A DNA stretch of 64,000 nt, from the NCBI RefSeq assembly GCF_018687715.1, contig NC_056762.1, positions 22,385,364 through 22,449,363 on the forward strand, written 5' to 3'. Positions 1 through 13,401 of this stretch are shown in pieces. The stretch's first letter is position 1. The number at the start of each line of letters is the position of its first letter. The translations under genes were made by a program, and so were the position numbers. Origin of the DNA: Carya illinoinensis (lineage: Eukaryota; Streptophyta; Magnoliopsida; Fagales; Juglandaceae). Under the pieces are notes generated by a model. That model ran no database searches, was not told the DNA's origin, and was given only the letters and a program-made list of their open reading frames with translations.

Positions 1-1162
1 CCTCATCATCCACCTCTCCGGGTGTGACAGCATAAACCCGGGCTTGCACTACTTTTCTCGGGTTGGTTCTTCCACCGTGTCTACCTCCACGGCTTCCTTG
101 AACTCTGACGGGGCAATCCCGAGCAATATGTCCCACTTGGCCGCACCGGTAACACTGGGGTCCACTACTCAGCCGACACTCGCCCTCATGAGCTCTATTA
201 CATGCTCCACAAATTGGTACCCGTCCTCCCATATGAACACCTGAGGACGTTTGAGGTCGAGTTCCGGTCCGCTGAACAAATTTCTGGGGCGAACTCAAGC
301 TGCTTCTTTCACCAGAAAAACTCCGTCTCTTATGTCCTGGAGGGGAGCCCATACTCAGATTATTTTCTCGCTCCACAAGGGTGGCCACATCCACTAATTC
401 CTGAAAAGTGGATATCCGATGGCTGACCACCATACGGCATATGTCATCGCGTAGTCCCTCCTGAAAACGATCAGCTCGCATCTCCTCGGTGGCGATAAGG
501 TGAGGAGCAAATCGCCCAAGTTCTATGAATCTCCGGGCGTACTGTTCCACTGTCGCACCCCCTTGGACCAAATTTGAGAACTCTCTTGCCTTTTGCTTCC
601 TTACCAATGCGGGAAAGAAGCGGTCATTAAACTCCTTCTTGAAGCGCTGCCAGGTCACAGCAGCGAAAGACCCCAATTCTGATTCCAGCATCACCCTCTT
701 GGTATCCCACCAATCAGACGCTATGCCTTGCAAGAGATAGCTGGCGTAGAGTACCTGTTGCACCTCGGTGCAGCCACACACCTCAAATGTTCTTTCCAGA
801 TCTTTGATCCATTTTCCAGCTTGAAGTGGATCCTCTTCTCCAGTGAAGTGTGGGGTTCTATGCGCCAGGAAGCGCTCATAGGTGCATCCGGCTTGCACCA
901 TGCTACTGGACCCTCCCGGGTACATCCAAAGCCCTCCCTGATATGGCCAAGGACCTCCTGACTGTGGCCAAAACCCTCCTTGTTGTGGCCAGGGACCCCC
1001 TTGTGGTGGCCAAGGTCCTCCTTGTTGTGGCCAAGGCCCTGTCTGTTGTGGCCTAATATTCTGCTGCATGAACTCCATCATCTGTCGTATTGCTTCGGCT
1101 ATGGAGTCATCCCTTGAGGTATTGTCCCGTGGCTCCTGAGTAGATTTCCTTGGTCTCCCCAT
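1..1162 (-). CDS. gag polyprotein, partial (open to window edge)
   Basis: A minus-strand frame from ATG at 1162 stays open to base 1 (about 387 codons). The N-terminus is followed by a Gln/Pro/Gly-rich stretch of repeated GGPWP-type units. Then comes the retrotransposon gag core (an aligned DWW motif, and EFxxLxQGxxTVEQYxxRFxELxxFAP). Near the edge is a CCHC zinc knuckle, CYRCGQVGHIARDC. At the two positions where the related copy at 26988 and 26895 has TAG and TGA, this copy has CAG and a CGA-type arginine codon, so its gag looks functional. Gag would form the cytoplasmic virus-like particle and bind element RNA. Confidence 0.85.
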   Translation of the reverse strand, partial: MGRPRKSTQEPRDNTSRDDSIAEAIRQMMEFMQQNIRPQQTGPWPQQGGPWPPQGGPWPQQGGFWPQSGGPWPYQGGLWMYPGGSSSMVQAGCTYERFLAHRTPHFTGEEDPLQAGKWIKDLERTFEVCGCTEVQQVLYASYLLQGIASDWWDTKRVMLESELGSFAAVTWQRFKKEFNDRFFPALVRKQKAREFSNLVQGGATVEQYARRFIELGRFAPHLIATEEMRADRFQEGLRDDICRMVVSHRISTFQELVDVATLVERENNLSMGSPPGHKRRSFSGERSSLSSPQKFVQRTGTRPQTSSGVHMGGRVPICGACNRAHEGECRLSSGPQCYRCGQVGHIARDCPVRVQGSRGGRHGGRTNPRKVVQARVYAVTPGEVDDE

Positions 1163-1459
1163 TTTTTTTCCTGTCACCACAACCTTTGACCCCCTTTCAG
1201 AAAACAAAACAAATAAAACCAACAACAAACAAAAATAGAACCACAGACCAACACCACATCACAGAAAATAAAAGAAACCAACTTGTAAAAACATAACCAA
1301 ATAAATAAAAACAAACAAACAAGCTCAAACAAATAAAACAATTAAAACAAATCAAATAACTTTACTTAACATAATTTTCAAAACACAACTTTAAAACCAT
1401 TCTGGTACTACCTACGGGACTTGTGGTTTTACCCAGAGCCAAACCGCTCTGATACCACC
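1163..1459 (-). promoter_or_regulatory. 5' leader and tRNA primer-binding site of the left gypsy element
   Basis: Read on the minus strand, 1457-1446 is TGGTATCAGAGC, complementary to the 3' end of initiator methionine tRNA, two bases inside the LTR. This is where reverse transcription would be primed. The rest of the leader up to the gag ATG is A-rich on the plus strand and holds no gene. Confidence 0.85.
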
Positions 1460-3627
<2,168 letters not shown>

Positions 3628-5840
3628 GTAAAAGTGTCTTTTAGTTTTAGTAAATAATCTTTTCTTTCTTGTGGATCATTGATTTTATCAATTAATTAAC
3701 TCTAAAATAATATCCTTATGTTTTGAAACACCATTAATAGTTTTGTTACAAACACAATTATTTTTATCTAGATTATTATAAACATGAGCCTCATCTTCTT
3801 CTGATTTACTATCAGAAGATTGTTCTGAGAGGCTTGATTCTTCTAATTGATAAATTTCTTCCAAAGAACATTCTTCTTCTTCACTTGACGATACTATAAA
3901 TATATTTAATAATTTTTCTTTTAATGCTTCAAGTATATCTAATTCATTAATTTGCTATTTGAAAATACAATTTAACTTGTAGCGTCCAATATTTCTACGT
4001 CTAATTCATTAATTTGTATTTTTTATTGGTTTATTATATATTTATTTATCTTTTATCTTTTTATAGGGTATTTTATATTTTTATTTATTGCTAGAATAAT
4101 TCTTATAAATTTTTTTCCCTTTTTATGTCTTCTAGAAGGAGTTAATACTAAAATATAACTAAACTGTTCACAAAAGGTACCTAGTTCTTTCTTAGCAAAT
4201 TTTTTTATCCATTTGATTTTTTAATTTTACATCATTACATATAATTAAACCAGTTTTATTAATAGTAGTTATAATATCACCATATGTGAGATTTATAAAA
4301 TCCATAGTATCATCTTATTTTACTAATGATTCTCGTACTTTTTGGGCGAAGTAATAAAGAAGTTTGACTATGAACTTTTCATTCTAATATGGTTGTTGAC
4401 AGTCTTTTTTTATCGTAAATTTATTTAGAAATACATCTTTATATGAGCAAAAATCAGATAATTGAGGACATCTTAACTTAATTAACAAATCACTGGTTCT
4501 TTGATTATTTAAATAAGGATAACCAACAAAATGCTTAGTTAATATGAATATTAAAGTATTAACAGCATCTTCTAATTGTTGACCGTCTTCTATTTTGATT
4601 ATTTTTTCATCGTGTTTGTATTTGTTTAATATTTTTACTCTTTGTTCATCTGAAAGATAATGATCTTACCTGCCTTTTATAAATTGACCAGTAAAACATG
4701 TAACAATAATGTGAACTACTTGATGATTTGTTTTTTCATTTCCTTTATAAACACTAACAACCATAATCACATCTTTAAAATGATTTAATATTTCATATTT
4801 AGATAATCCATATATATTATACTCATATAATACATTTGGTAAAAGAACAGATCTTAATATATGTTCTCTTTTCTCGAATTGCATATCCGGTGGGGTTGGC
4901 CTCAAATACCAATTATGAGTAATGGAAATATGTCGTTCAGAATCCCTAGGAGAATACTCATTAACATGATCTCCTCTAAACTTGTTTATTTGTAGATCTA
5001 TATTCTTAAACTAGTTTTCTATATTACTAATTTCATAATCAGATAAAATAGGTGAATTTGTCTTACTTTTTATGTTATTTTATTTAATAATTTTTTTTTT
5101 TTTGAAAAGAGTGGACAATCACCTGTACAATAGTGATGTCCTCCCAAATTTATTAATAATACCCTCACTTATGGCGGAGAAAAACCGTGGTAACAAAAAA
5201 ATAAAAATCCCAAACAATCCCGAAAAAGACCCTAGACAAGCCTATGAAACATAATGAAAAACCATAATGTCTTACTTAATACATTAATATGATGTTATTA
5301 CTTAATACATTAATATGATGTTATTTTGAAGTAGAGACAATATTAGTAATATTTAATTTTTCTAATTTATTAGAAATTTGTTCTAATAAATCATTTTAGT
5401 TTAAAAAAAATTATTTTTAAAATGAGATGAAATTTCATGGGGAACAAATAAATGAGTTTCTTTTGCTTCTTTAACGGTAGGATTAATGTGAGATAATTAG
5501 ATTTTAATTCTCTCTAATTGTTTATTCATAGTTTTTGGGAGATAAGGAGTTTCTTTATTGGTGACGCCAAGATTTAAGTACCTCTTTGGCTGTACTTAAT
5601 AACTTCAAAAGTGGGATATTCTTCATAAACAATTTGATCATTCTCTTCCTTAATCAATTGGTTAGTAGTCATATTTATGGTTGATAATTGGATTGATTTG
5701 TATATTTCAAACCATGTAAAGAAAGGTATATTAGCTTGTATTCCTTCTAAGTACTCATAATATTTTTCCTGAATATAATCTCATTCCATTCTTGTAAAAG
5801 TTAAGAAGAATACAATATCTTTTGATTAAAGGCCCCATTT
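3628..5840 (-). pseudogene. Decayed pararetrovirus-like (Caulimoviridae-type) coat-protein region
   Basis: Read right to left on the minus strand, short frames broken by many stops and frameshifts resemble the capsid part of endogenous plant pararetrovirus or related retroelement polyproteins. The clearest piece is 4905-4666, which carries the family's RPTPPD motif and an FTGQ motif. The frame continues after a stop toward about 4450 with an EDAVNTLIF motif. A serine/glutamate-rich stretch followed by a short helical motif near 3900-3640 suits the capsid C-terminus. No reverse transcriptase and no LTRs are seen. It is clearly non-functional. A Ty3-like element with a similar capsid is an alternative. 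Confidence 0.5.
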
Positions 5841-5841
5841 G

Positions 5842-5990
5842 ATTCAAAAAGGGTTTCATCTCATCTCATCTCATCTCATCATTATAACTTTCTTAAATTT
5901 CCACATAAAATATAATAAACAATTCAATTTTTTCAAATCTCAATTCAACATTTTTAAATCCTAAAACAATAATAATATTAAATCATAAAG
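5842..5990. mobile_element. MITE fragment (ATCTC/GAGAT-ended family)
   Basis: One end shows GGCCCCATTTGATTC followed by repeated ATCTC units, then an AT-rich body like that of the complete copy at 46366-46563. The other terminal inverted repeat is not visible, so this is a truncated copy. Confidence 0.6.
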
Positions 5991-7172
5991 ATCGCAATAA
6001 CCAACATTATGAGCAAAATAACATGCCATCAAAAATTTTGCCATAAAAACAATAAACAATATAACATCATAACAATATACTAGCCAATGATTCTGATACC
6101 AATAACGTATCCTAGGTAATATATAATTAATTTATAATATAATAATAGGTGGTATAACCATCCATTGGCTAGTATATTTTATTTGATCTGGAACTTGCAG
6201 ATTATAACCCTTAGATTATTATATAATTCTAGAATATTATTACGTTTTCAATTATTCAATATGACAAACAAAAGCAGAAGCAAACTACTGTCAGAAGCAT
6301 TATCTCTACACATCCACCAATGCCTAAAGACAAGCAACTTCAGACATTATCAGATTACTGTTCAACTCTACTTAGTAGCATTATTGGTTCCACTCATCCA
6401 TTATCCATCAACACATGAAGACAAAACTCTAGGTGTGCATTATCGATTACTGTGTAAGATGAGTTGTCATGAAAATGGGAGACCTGTTGAGCTTGAGAAG
6501 GAAATGCCTATTGAATTGGTGATGATGTGGCTTCTTGTGGTAGAGATAATCTAGTCTTAAGATTTTCTCGTCACAAAATGATTATCCACCCATATTAAAA
6601 GCCCTTCCCCTCTCTCAATCCCCACTTCCAAAACTTCATTCATGTGAGAATTAATCTCTGTGTAAGTAATATATTTTTAATGAAGTCAAATTTATCAAAC
6701 TATGATTTTCTATCTTTTATGTTTATTCATGCATATAGTCAGTTCTTGTGACATATACGTATACTATTTCTTTCATTTTAATTATAGAATTATTTAAGTA
6801 AAAATAAAACTAGATAACGTGTTAATAAACATATGCAAGTGATGTAATATCATTTAATACAAAATATATATACTACATCACATAATGTATCCGGTCATAG
6901 ATGTAAATTTTCTGATAAATAAATGATGACAATTTTTCCTTAGAAAAAAAAGAGACTAAAGGTACGTTTGGTAAATGAAATGAGATGAAAAATCCTCAAA
7001 ACTTCCTCCATAGTAGCCCCCAATGAGAGGAATAAATGTCATTCAATTGAGTTCTGTTGTGGGCCCAATGGGTGTCATGTAGATTTTTAGTTAGAGCCTT
7101 CTTCCTTTCTATTTCAACATAATGAATCGGGTAGCTAAGATCTTCTACTGTCCCTTCAACGCAATGTATATA
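5991..7172. other. AT-rich spacer and 3' flank of the NFD4-like pseudogene
   Basis: No gene is recognised. It holds an inverted repeat (6074-6101 with 6150-6178) and a short MITE-like start near 6961. From about 7060 the sequence is similar to the 3' flank of the intact NFD4-like gene (about 51540-51714). A 129-codon frame at 6165-6554 has no recognisable domain and is probably chance. Confidence 0.5.
6074..6178. repeat. Inverted repeat / potential hairpin
   Basis: The arms at 6074-6101 and 6150-6178 are near-perfect reverse complements (outer part AATATACTAGCCAATG), separated by a 48-base AT-rich loop. It could be the ends of a tiny MITE or a small-RNA hairpin. No function can be assigned. 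Confidence 0.55.
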
Positions 7173-7767
7173 TTAATACAACTGTGTAGACACGCGATTC
7201 TGCTGAAACTGGTTATAAGCATGTCTAGTTCTCAAGAACAACAGCACACTACAAGTTAGCCCCAGAACCGACATGCATCCCCACCACACAAACGTTAAGA
7301 CAAAGCACTGCCTCCCAATGCATACTGCTGATTCAGAGCTTGTGTTAGCATCATAAACAACTGTAGCAACACAGCCATAAACGAGTGACCCAATTGGGAT
7401 ATTGGTGATGAGAATGTTGTGATTCACACCCACACTATTTGGTCCAAACAGCTCCCATGTAATTGATACGGCTACGGCAAAGATTAACCCAGAGCTCAAG
7501 GCAACTAGTGATGTGCCTACATGCAATGCCAGCCCGTTGCCTGATGCTGCTAGCAACAAGAAAGCAATTGGGGTTGGCAAAAGTGCAATCGTCAGCCATC
7601 ATGTTCTTGCAAAATAAAACTTCCTGCACATAAATATAGGTAAATGTAATCATTTTAAGTTATATATCTAACACATTATGCCATGCTGCTCCATCTTAAA
7701 TTTTTGATATTAAGAGATCATGTATCAAATTAAAGTTGGATCAATAGAAGCTTGTGCAATACTTATA

Positions 7768-8180
7768 TGTTAAGTATTGTGGAGTCTGGTCCACATCACT
7801 CGATTGGAGGCATTGGCCGCTCGAGCGAAGTCAGGCAGAGTTGAACACTCGATGTCAACTCGACAGTGAGCTCGAGCGAATGCGGGAAGGAAGTTCTCTC
7901 GACGCGCGCTCGACACACCGCTTGAGCGAACATGCATTTTAGGATTTTTCCTGCATTTGACTATATATATGATTATTATATCATATGGTCATACTGTAGA
8001 AACACTGTAGACGTACAGTGATTGATCCATCATTGTAGTGTGCTATTCCTTAATAATAAAATCCTCTGCAGCTCCCGTAGACGTAGGCAATTTATCGAAC
8101 CACGTAAATCTTGTGTCGTGTGTGATTGTTTTTCTCGTTCCATATTCTTTTTCAATTTATTGTCATCGTTTTTCACAACA
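7768..8180 (+). repeat. 5' LTR of copia element 1
   Basis: Begins TGTTAAGTATTG and ends TTTCACAACA. It holds two CTCGAGCGAA motifs exactly 51 bp apart (7820 and 7871) and a diverged third (CTTGAGCGAA), plus TATA-like and AATAAA sequences. It is followed by the primer-binding site. Confidence 0.95.
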
Positions 8181-8182
8181 AT

Positions 8183-8194
8183 TGGTATCAAGAG
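8183..8194 (+). promoter_or_regulatory. Primer-binding site of copia element 1
   Basis: TGGTATCAAGAG starts two bases after the LTR end and is complementary to the initiator methionine tRNA 3' end, as is usual for plant copia elements. Confidence 0.85.
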
Positions 8195-8217
8195 TCAAGA
8201 TTCGGGTCTGAGAAAAA

Positions 8218-8999
8218 ATGATGGCTGGAGATGAATTGAAGGCATCGGGATCGAGAAGTTTGATGGCACAGATTTTGGATACTGGAGGATGCAAATAGAG
8301 GACTATCTATATGGGAAGAAACTTCATTTTCCACTATTGGGAAAGCAACTAGAAAAGATGGATGATGCTAATTGGAACCTGTTGGATCGACAGGTTCTGG
8401 GGGTTATTTGATTAACCCTGTGGAGATCCATTGCACACAACGTCATCAAGGAGAAGACAACTGTGGATCTCATGGCGGCTTTGTCAGGTATGTATGAAAG
8501 GCCGTCAGCGAATAACAAGGTACATTTGATGAAAAAGTTATTCGATTTGAAGATGGCAGATGGTACGTCTGTTGCACAACATCTTAATGATTTTAATACT
8601 ATCACAAATCAATTGTCGTCTGTTGAAATTGAATTTGATGATGAGATACGTGCACTGATACTATTGGCTTCACTGCCAAATAGTTGGGAAGCAATGAGAA
8701 TGGCTGTCAGTAATTCTGCTAGTAAATCTAAATTGAAATATGATGATATTCATGATTTGATTTTGGTAGAGGAGGTGCGTAGGAAAGATTCAAGCGAGAC
8801 CTCGGATTTGAGTTCAGCTCTTAATGTTGATTTTCGAGGGAGATCACAAGACAGGAACTCAAATAAAGGAAGATCAAAATCAAAGTACAAGAGCAAGAGC
8901 AAGTCGAGGCCCAGTCAATAAGCAACTTGTTGGAATTGTGGCAAAGCTGGCCATATAAAGAAGAATTGCAAAAACCCTAAGAAGACTGATAATGATAGT
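8218..8999 (+). pseudogene. copia gag, disrupted
   Basis: The N-terminus encodes the IEKFDGTDFGYWRMQIEDYL-type gag start. The main open part is 8463-8921, with conserved LMKKLFDLKM and a Ser/Arg/Lys-rich tail. A CCHC knuckle (CWNCGKAGHIKKNC) lies at about 8935-8975, beyond a stop. Stops at about 8409 (TGA where the family has Arg) and 8920 (TAA where Gln fits) break it. The extreme N-terminus is not in frame with the first ATG pair, so a small frameshift is also likely. Confidence 0.8.
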
Positions 9000-11161
9000 G
9001 CTAATGTGGTAACTGAAGAAGTACATGATGCACTATTGCTTGCAATTCATAGTCCAATTGATGACTGGATACTGGATTTAGGGGCTTCCTTCCATAGATC
9101 TTCCCACTGGGAGTTAATGCAGAACTATTTTGCAAGTGATTTTAGGAAGGTGTATTTGGCTGATGGAGAGGCTTTGAACGTAGTGGGGATGGGAGACATT
9201 GATATTGCACTCCCTGGCAAGAACAAATGGACCTTGCAAAAGGTCAAGCACATTCCTAAGTTGAAAAAGAACCTCATTTCTGTTGGGTAGCTCGATGAGT
9301 GTGGTCATTCAGTGGTGTTCTCAGATAGCACCTGAAAGGTCACAAAAGGGGCATTGGTACTGGCTCGGGGTAAGAAAACTGGTACATTATATATGACTAC
9401 TGGTTTGATTGACACTATTGCTACTACCGTTGCAGAAAGCACAATAGATTTGTGGCATTGCAGGCTTGGCCATATGAGTCAGAAGGGTATGAAAGAACTT
9501 CTGTCTAGAGGCAAGTTACCAGAACTGAAGTCAGTTGATCTCAGTGTGTGTGAGAGTTATGTTATGGGGAAACAAAAGAAGGTCAGCTTCTTGAAAAGTG
9601 GCAGGACGCCTAAGACAGGAAGACTGGATCTTGTGCACACAGATATGTGGGGTCCTTCCCCAGTGGCATCTTTTGGAGGTTCTCGCTACTATGTCATGTT
9701 CATTGATGACCACAGTAGGAAGGTATGGTTTATTTTTTAAAGCATAAATCTGATATATTTAATGTATTCAAAATTTGGAAAGCTATGGTTCAGACAGAGA
9801 CAGGCTTGAGACTGAAATGTTTGAGGTCTGACAATGGTGGTGAGTATGTCGATGGTGGGTTCAAGGAGTATTGTGCAGCTCTAGGTATTAGAATGGAGAA
9901 GACCATTCTTAGGACACCACAACAAAATGGAGTTGCTGAGCGTATGAACAGAACCACTAATGAGCGTGCTAGAAGCATGAGGTTGCAAGCTGGACTACCA
10001 CCCACTTTCTGGGCAGATGCAGTCAGCACTGCCATTTACTTGGTAAACAGAAGGCCATCAGTTCCATTGGATTGTGGACTGCCTGAGGAGGTTTGAAACA
10101 GGAAAGAGGTCAAATTTTCTCACCTTAAAACTTTTGGTTGTCTTTCTTATGTGCTTATTGATTCTGATGCTTGTAGTAAACTTGACGCTAAGTCAAAGAA
10201 ATGTTATTTCATTGGCTATGGAGATGAGGCATTTGGCTATCGTTTCTGGGATTATCAAAGTCAGAAGATCATAAGAAGCAGGAATGTGATTTTCAATAAG
10301 AAAATTATGTACGAGGATAAGTCTAGTACAGCTTCTGTTGTAGCCCCTCAGGAGTCTGAATTTGTAAGATTGGATGACCTACTAGAGGTCACAGTGCAGT
10401 GTAGAGATGTGAGTGATGGGGAGAGTGAGTCCAGTGCACCCATTCCTATTATTCCACAGGCAGTTTCAGAACCGTCCACTCCTACAATTGCAGTTCGCAG
10501 GTCAATTAGGACTATACGTCATCTACAGCGTTTCTCACCTACTTTAAATTACATTCTGTTGAAAGATGGTGGAGAACCGCAGAGTTACAAAGAAACTTTG
10601 CAAGATGAAAATTCTAGCAAGTGGGAGCTGGCCATGAAAGATAAGATGGATTCCCTGTTAGGGAATCAAACATGGGAGTTGACAGAACTTCCATCAGGAA
10701 AGAAGGCATTACACAACAAGTGGGTTTACTGGGTGAAAACTGAGCATGATATCAGTAAGAGGTACAAGGCCAACTTGTTGTAAAAGGCTTTCAGCAGAAA
10801 CAGGGTATTGATTACTCTGAGATCTTTTCTCCTGTGGTGAAGATCACAACCATCAGGATGGTACTGGCTATAGTTGCTACTAAAGATTTATTTCTTGAGC
10901 AGTTAGATGTGAGACAGCTTTTCTTCATAAAGACCTTGAAGAAGACATCTACATACACCGACATGAGGGGTTTGTGGTATAGGGAAAGGAAGGTTCAGTT
11001 TGCAAACTGAGGAGGAGCTTGTATGGCCTGAAGCAAGCTCCTAGATAGTGGTACAAGAAATTTGATAACTTCATGCACAGTGCAGGGTACATTAGATGTT
11101 AGGCAGATCACTGTTGCTATGTCAGACACTTTGACAATTCTTATATTATTTTGCTGTTGTA
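9000..11161 (+). pseudogene. copia pol 5' half: protease, integrase, start of reverse transcriptase
   Basis: The protease region (about 9060-9300) has DLGAS where the active site should be DSGAS. The integrase has the WHxRLGHMS zinc-binding start, though its second cysteine pair is altered (CESY). It then has the catalytic-core motifs LVHTDMWGP, FIDDHSRKVW, SDNGGEY and TPQQNGVAERMNRT (9354-10096, one frameshift near 9735). The chromodomain-less linker and the start of the reverse transcriptase (WELTELPSGKKALHNKWV) follow to 10783, then decay. At 11161 the reverse transcriptase is cut by the gypsy solo LTR just before its YVDD site. The element could not transpose by itself. Confidence 0.85.
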
Positions 11162-13401
11162 TGTGACGACCTCAAATCCCCATGCACAGACACGGGAAAA
11201 TTGAGACGTCCGGATGATGACAACCCGAGTCACCACCCTATCGACGAGTGCCAAGTGTGTGTAAAAGCAACAAATGTGCAAAAGAAAACACAGCGGATAA
11301 CGAAAGTCATAACTAAGTACCAGAATTTTTTTCTTAATATAATACAAAGCTGTTCAAAACTTACATATTAAAATATTACAAGATACAAATATTATTCAAA
11401 GCAACAACAAGATAATAATTTCAACTCAAAACTCCGACGAAGCCGCATCCTCGGGCTCAGCCTCCTCCTCCTCTTCGATCCCTGCACCAAAATCTACGGT
11501 ACCAAAAATGGTGCCGCAGGTAAGTAAAATCCAAACACCACTAGATAAAAACATAATAAACTCCACAATATGCATGAAAGAATGCAAATGCTCTCATCCC
11601 ATAAAATCACATTTTTTCCACACACGCCAAAATCCCATTTGGCCCAAAAACATATCGTATAAAACAAAGCCTCGCCATTATTCCAGATAATGGCCCAAAC
11701 CACCATTTTCCCAGAAAATGGATTGCAATATCCTCATACAAAACCTCACCATTTTCCTAGAAAATGACCCATTAACCAAACCATCAGAGCACTGTAGGCG
11801 GGAATCGCAGGCGGGACTCTACCACCATCCCTACTCACCACCATCCCTACGCATGCACCGTAGACGGGACTCTACCACCGTCCATACTTACCACCGTCCC
11901 TACAAGTCCGTCTGTAGGCGGGAATCGCAGGCGGGACTCTACCACCATCCCTGCTCACCACCATCCCTATGCGTGCACTGTAGGCGGGAATCACAGGCGG
12001 GATTCTACTACCGTCCCTGCTTATCACCATCCCTGCGCGTGCCTCTGACTCAAACCAGTCAGTCCAACCGTTCACATATACCATAAATCATTTCTCGCTT
12101 ACCAACACAACTTTCATTTTCCAAACACATGTACATGCATGCAACTACACGAAAAATCCGGTTTTCCCTTTTTAAACATGAACATGCGTGCACTATACAA
12201 AGCAAACATCAAGGCACAAATATCTCAAACAAATAACAACATCAACCAAACAACTTCGTCCTCAATCCATCCGACTCCCGAACTCCTCGGATTCAGTCCG
12301 GAATCAACCAACCAGCAGTCAAATAATTATTGTAGGAGAAAAATATATTTAAATCTAAAAGTAGAATTTGAAAAATACTTACAGCGCTATACGGTATTTT
12401 TAGAAAGCTCGCGGCGTTGCAAACGACAGAAGAAAATAGGGAATAAATTACCCATTTTTGAACGGGGACAAACCAAAGCTCGAGATTGATAGGGAATGGC
12501 CTTGAGATATTTATGAAGCTAAGGGAAATGAGTTTTGACCGTGGGTGGTGGTGGAAATGGCGGTCGAAGGCCAAAAAGGGGCTGAATGGAGTTGAGCTCG
12601 TGGGAGCTGCTCCGGCAATGGATCGAGGCCGGAGATGGGTGGTTTAGGTCGGCAAGAGGTAGGGGAAGAAGCTGTGAAGAGATGGTGGCCGGAGGTGGTG
12701 CGACAGCGCCGGAATTGGTGAAAAACCGTATGGCTTGGAGGAGCTCGTGGTGGCTAACGGTGGCTCGGATGGAGGTGAAACTTGGTGGGGATGTTCACCG
12801 GTGAGAGGGGAAGAAAACTGGATGGGTGGTGTAGGCCACGCCACCGGCAAGCGGCAGTTCTGGGCTGCGAAAGCAACTGGCGACAGGGGCAAAAATAGAG
12901 CAGGTGCAGTGACTTTCGGCGGCTCGCGGTGGCTAACGGCTGATCCGATAGCTCTGAAAATTGGTGGGGATGATCTCTGGTGGAAGGGGAAGAGAATGGT
13001 GGTGGTGGTGCACTAAACGGTGGCCGGACGGCAGAGAACTGGGCGGCGATGGGAAGGAGAAAAAGAGGTTGTTCAGTGTACGCGGGAGAGAAAGGAGAAG
13101 AAAGAAGAAGGAAAGAAAGAAAAAGAAAGAAAAAGAAGGAAAAAAGAAAAAGAAAAAGGAAAAAGAGAAAAGAAAAAGAAAAGATGAGGGAAAAGAAATG
13201 AGGTCCAGTCCTCACTCCGGAAACCAAAACTGATCCGCCAAAAACGATTTTAAAAACCGTAAAATGACTAAATAAATTAAACACCGCATCAAATAAATAA
13301 AAACCAATTAAAATACATTAATTTAAAATACATAAACCAATATATTAATTAAAATAAAAACAACACTTCAGTGAAAATACACGTAAAAGCGGGTCATCAC
13401 A
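11162..13401 (-). repeat. Gypsy solo LTR nested in the copia reverse transcriptase
   Basis: A 2240-bp LTR starting TGTGACGACC and ending GGGTCATCACA is flanked directly by TTGTA (11157-11161 and 13402-13406), with no internal domain. It therefore arose by recombination between the two LTRs of a full gypsy insertion. Removing it together with one TTGTA rejoins the copia frame across the LLLYVDDM reverse transcriptase motif. A variable minisatellite near 11795-12045 (GTAGGCGGGAATCGCAGGCG units) is not found in the other LTRs here, so it is a different subfamily. Confidence 0.95.
11793..12045. repeat. GC-rich minisatellite inside the solo LTR
   Basis: About four imperfect units of roughly 55-70 bp carry GTAGGCGGGAATCGCAGGCG and ACCACCATCCCT motifs. 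Long frames across it are low complexity and not genes. Confidence 0.75.

Noticed and set aside
1446..1457. tRNA-like match to methionine tRNA
   Set aside because: Only a 12-base primer-binding site; no tRNA gene with cloverleaf potential was recognised in the window.
6165..6554. 129-codon plus-strand frame
   Set aside because: No recognisable domain, AT-rich context and one end in an inverted repeat; probably chance.
11718..12086. 122-codon His/Pro/Arg-rich frame
   Set aside because: Translation of the minisatellite in the solo LTR; it has no domain and is not shared with other LTRs.
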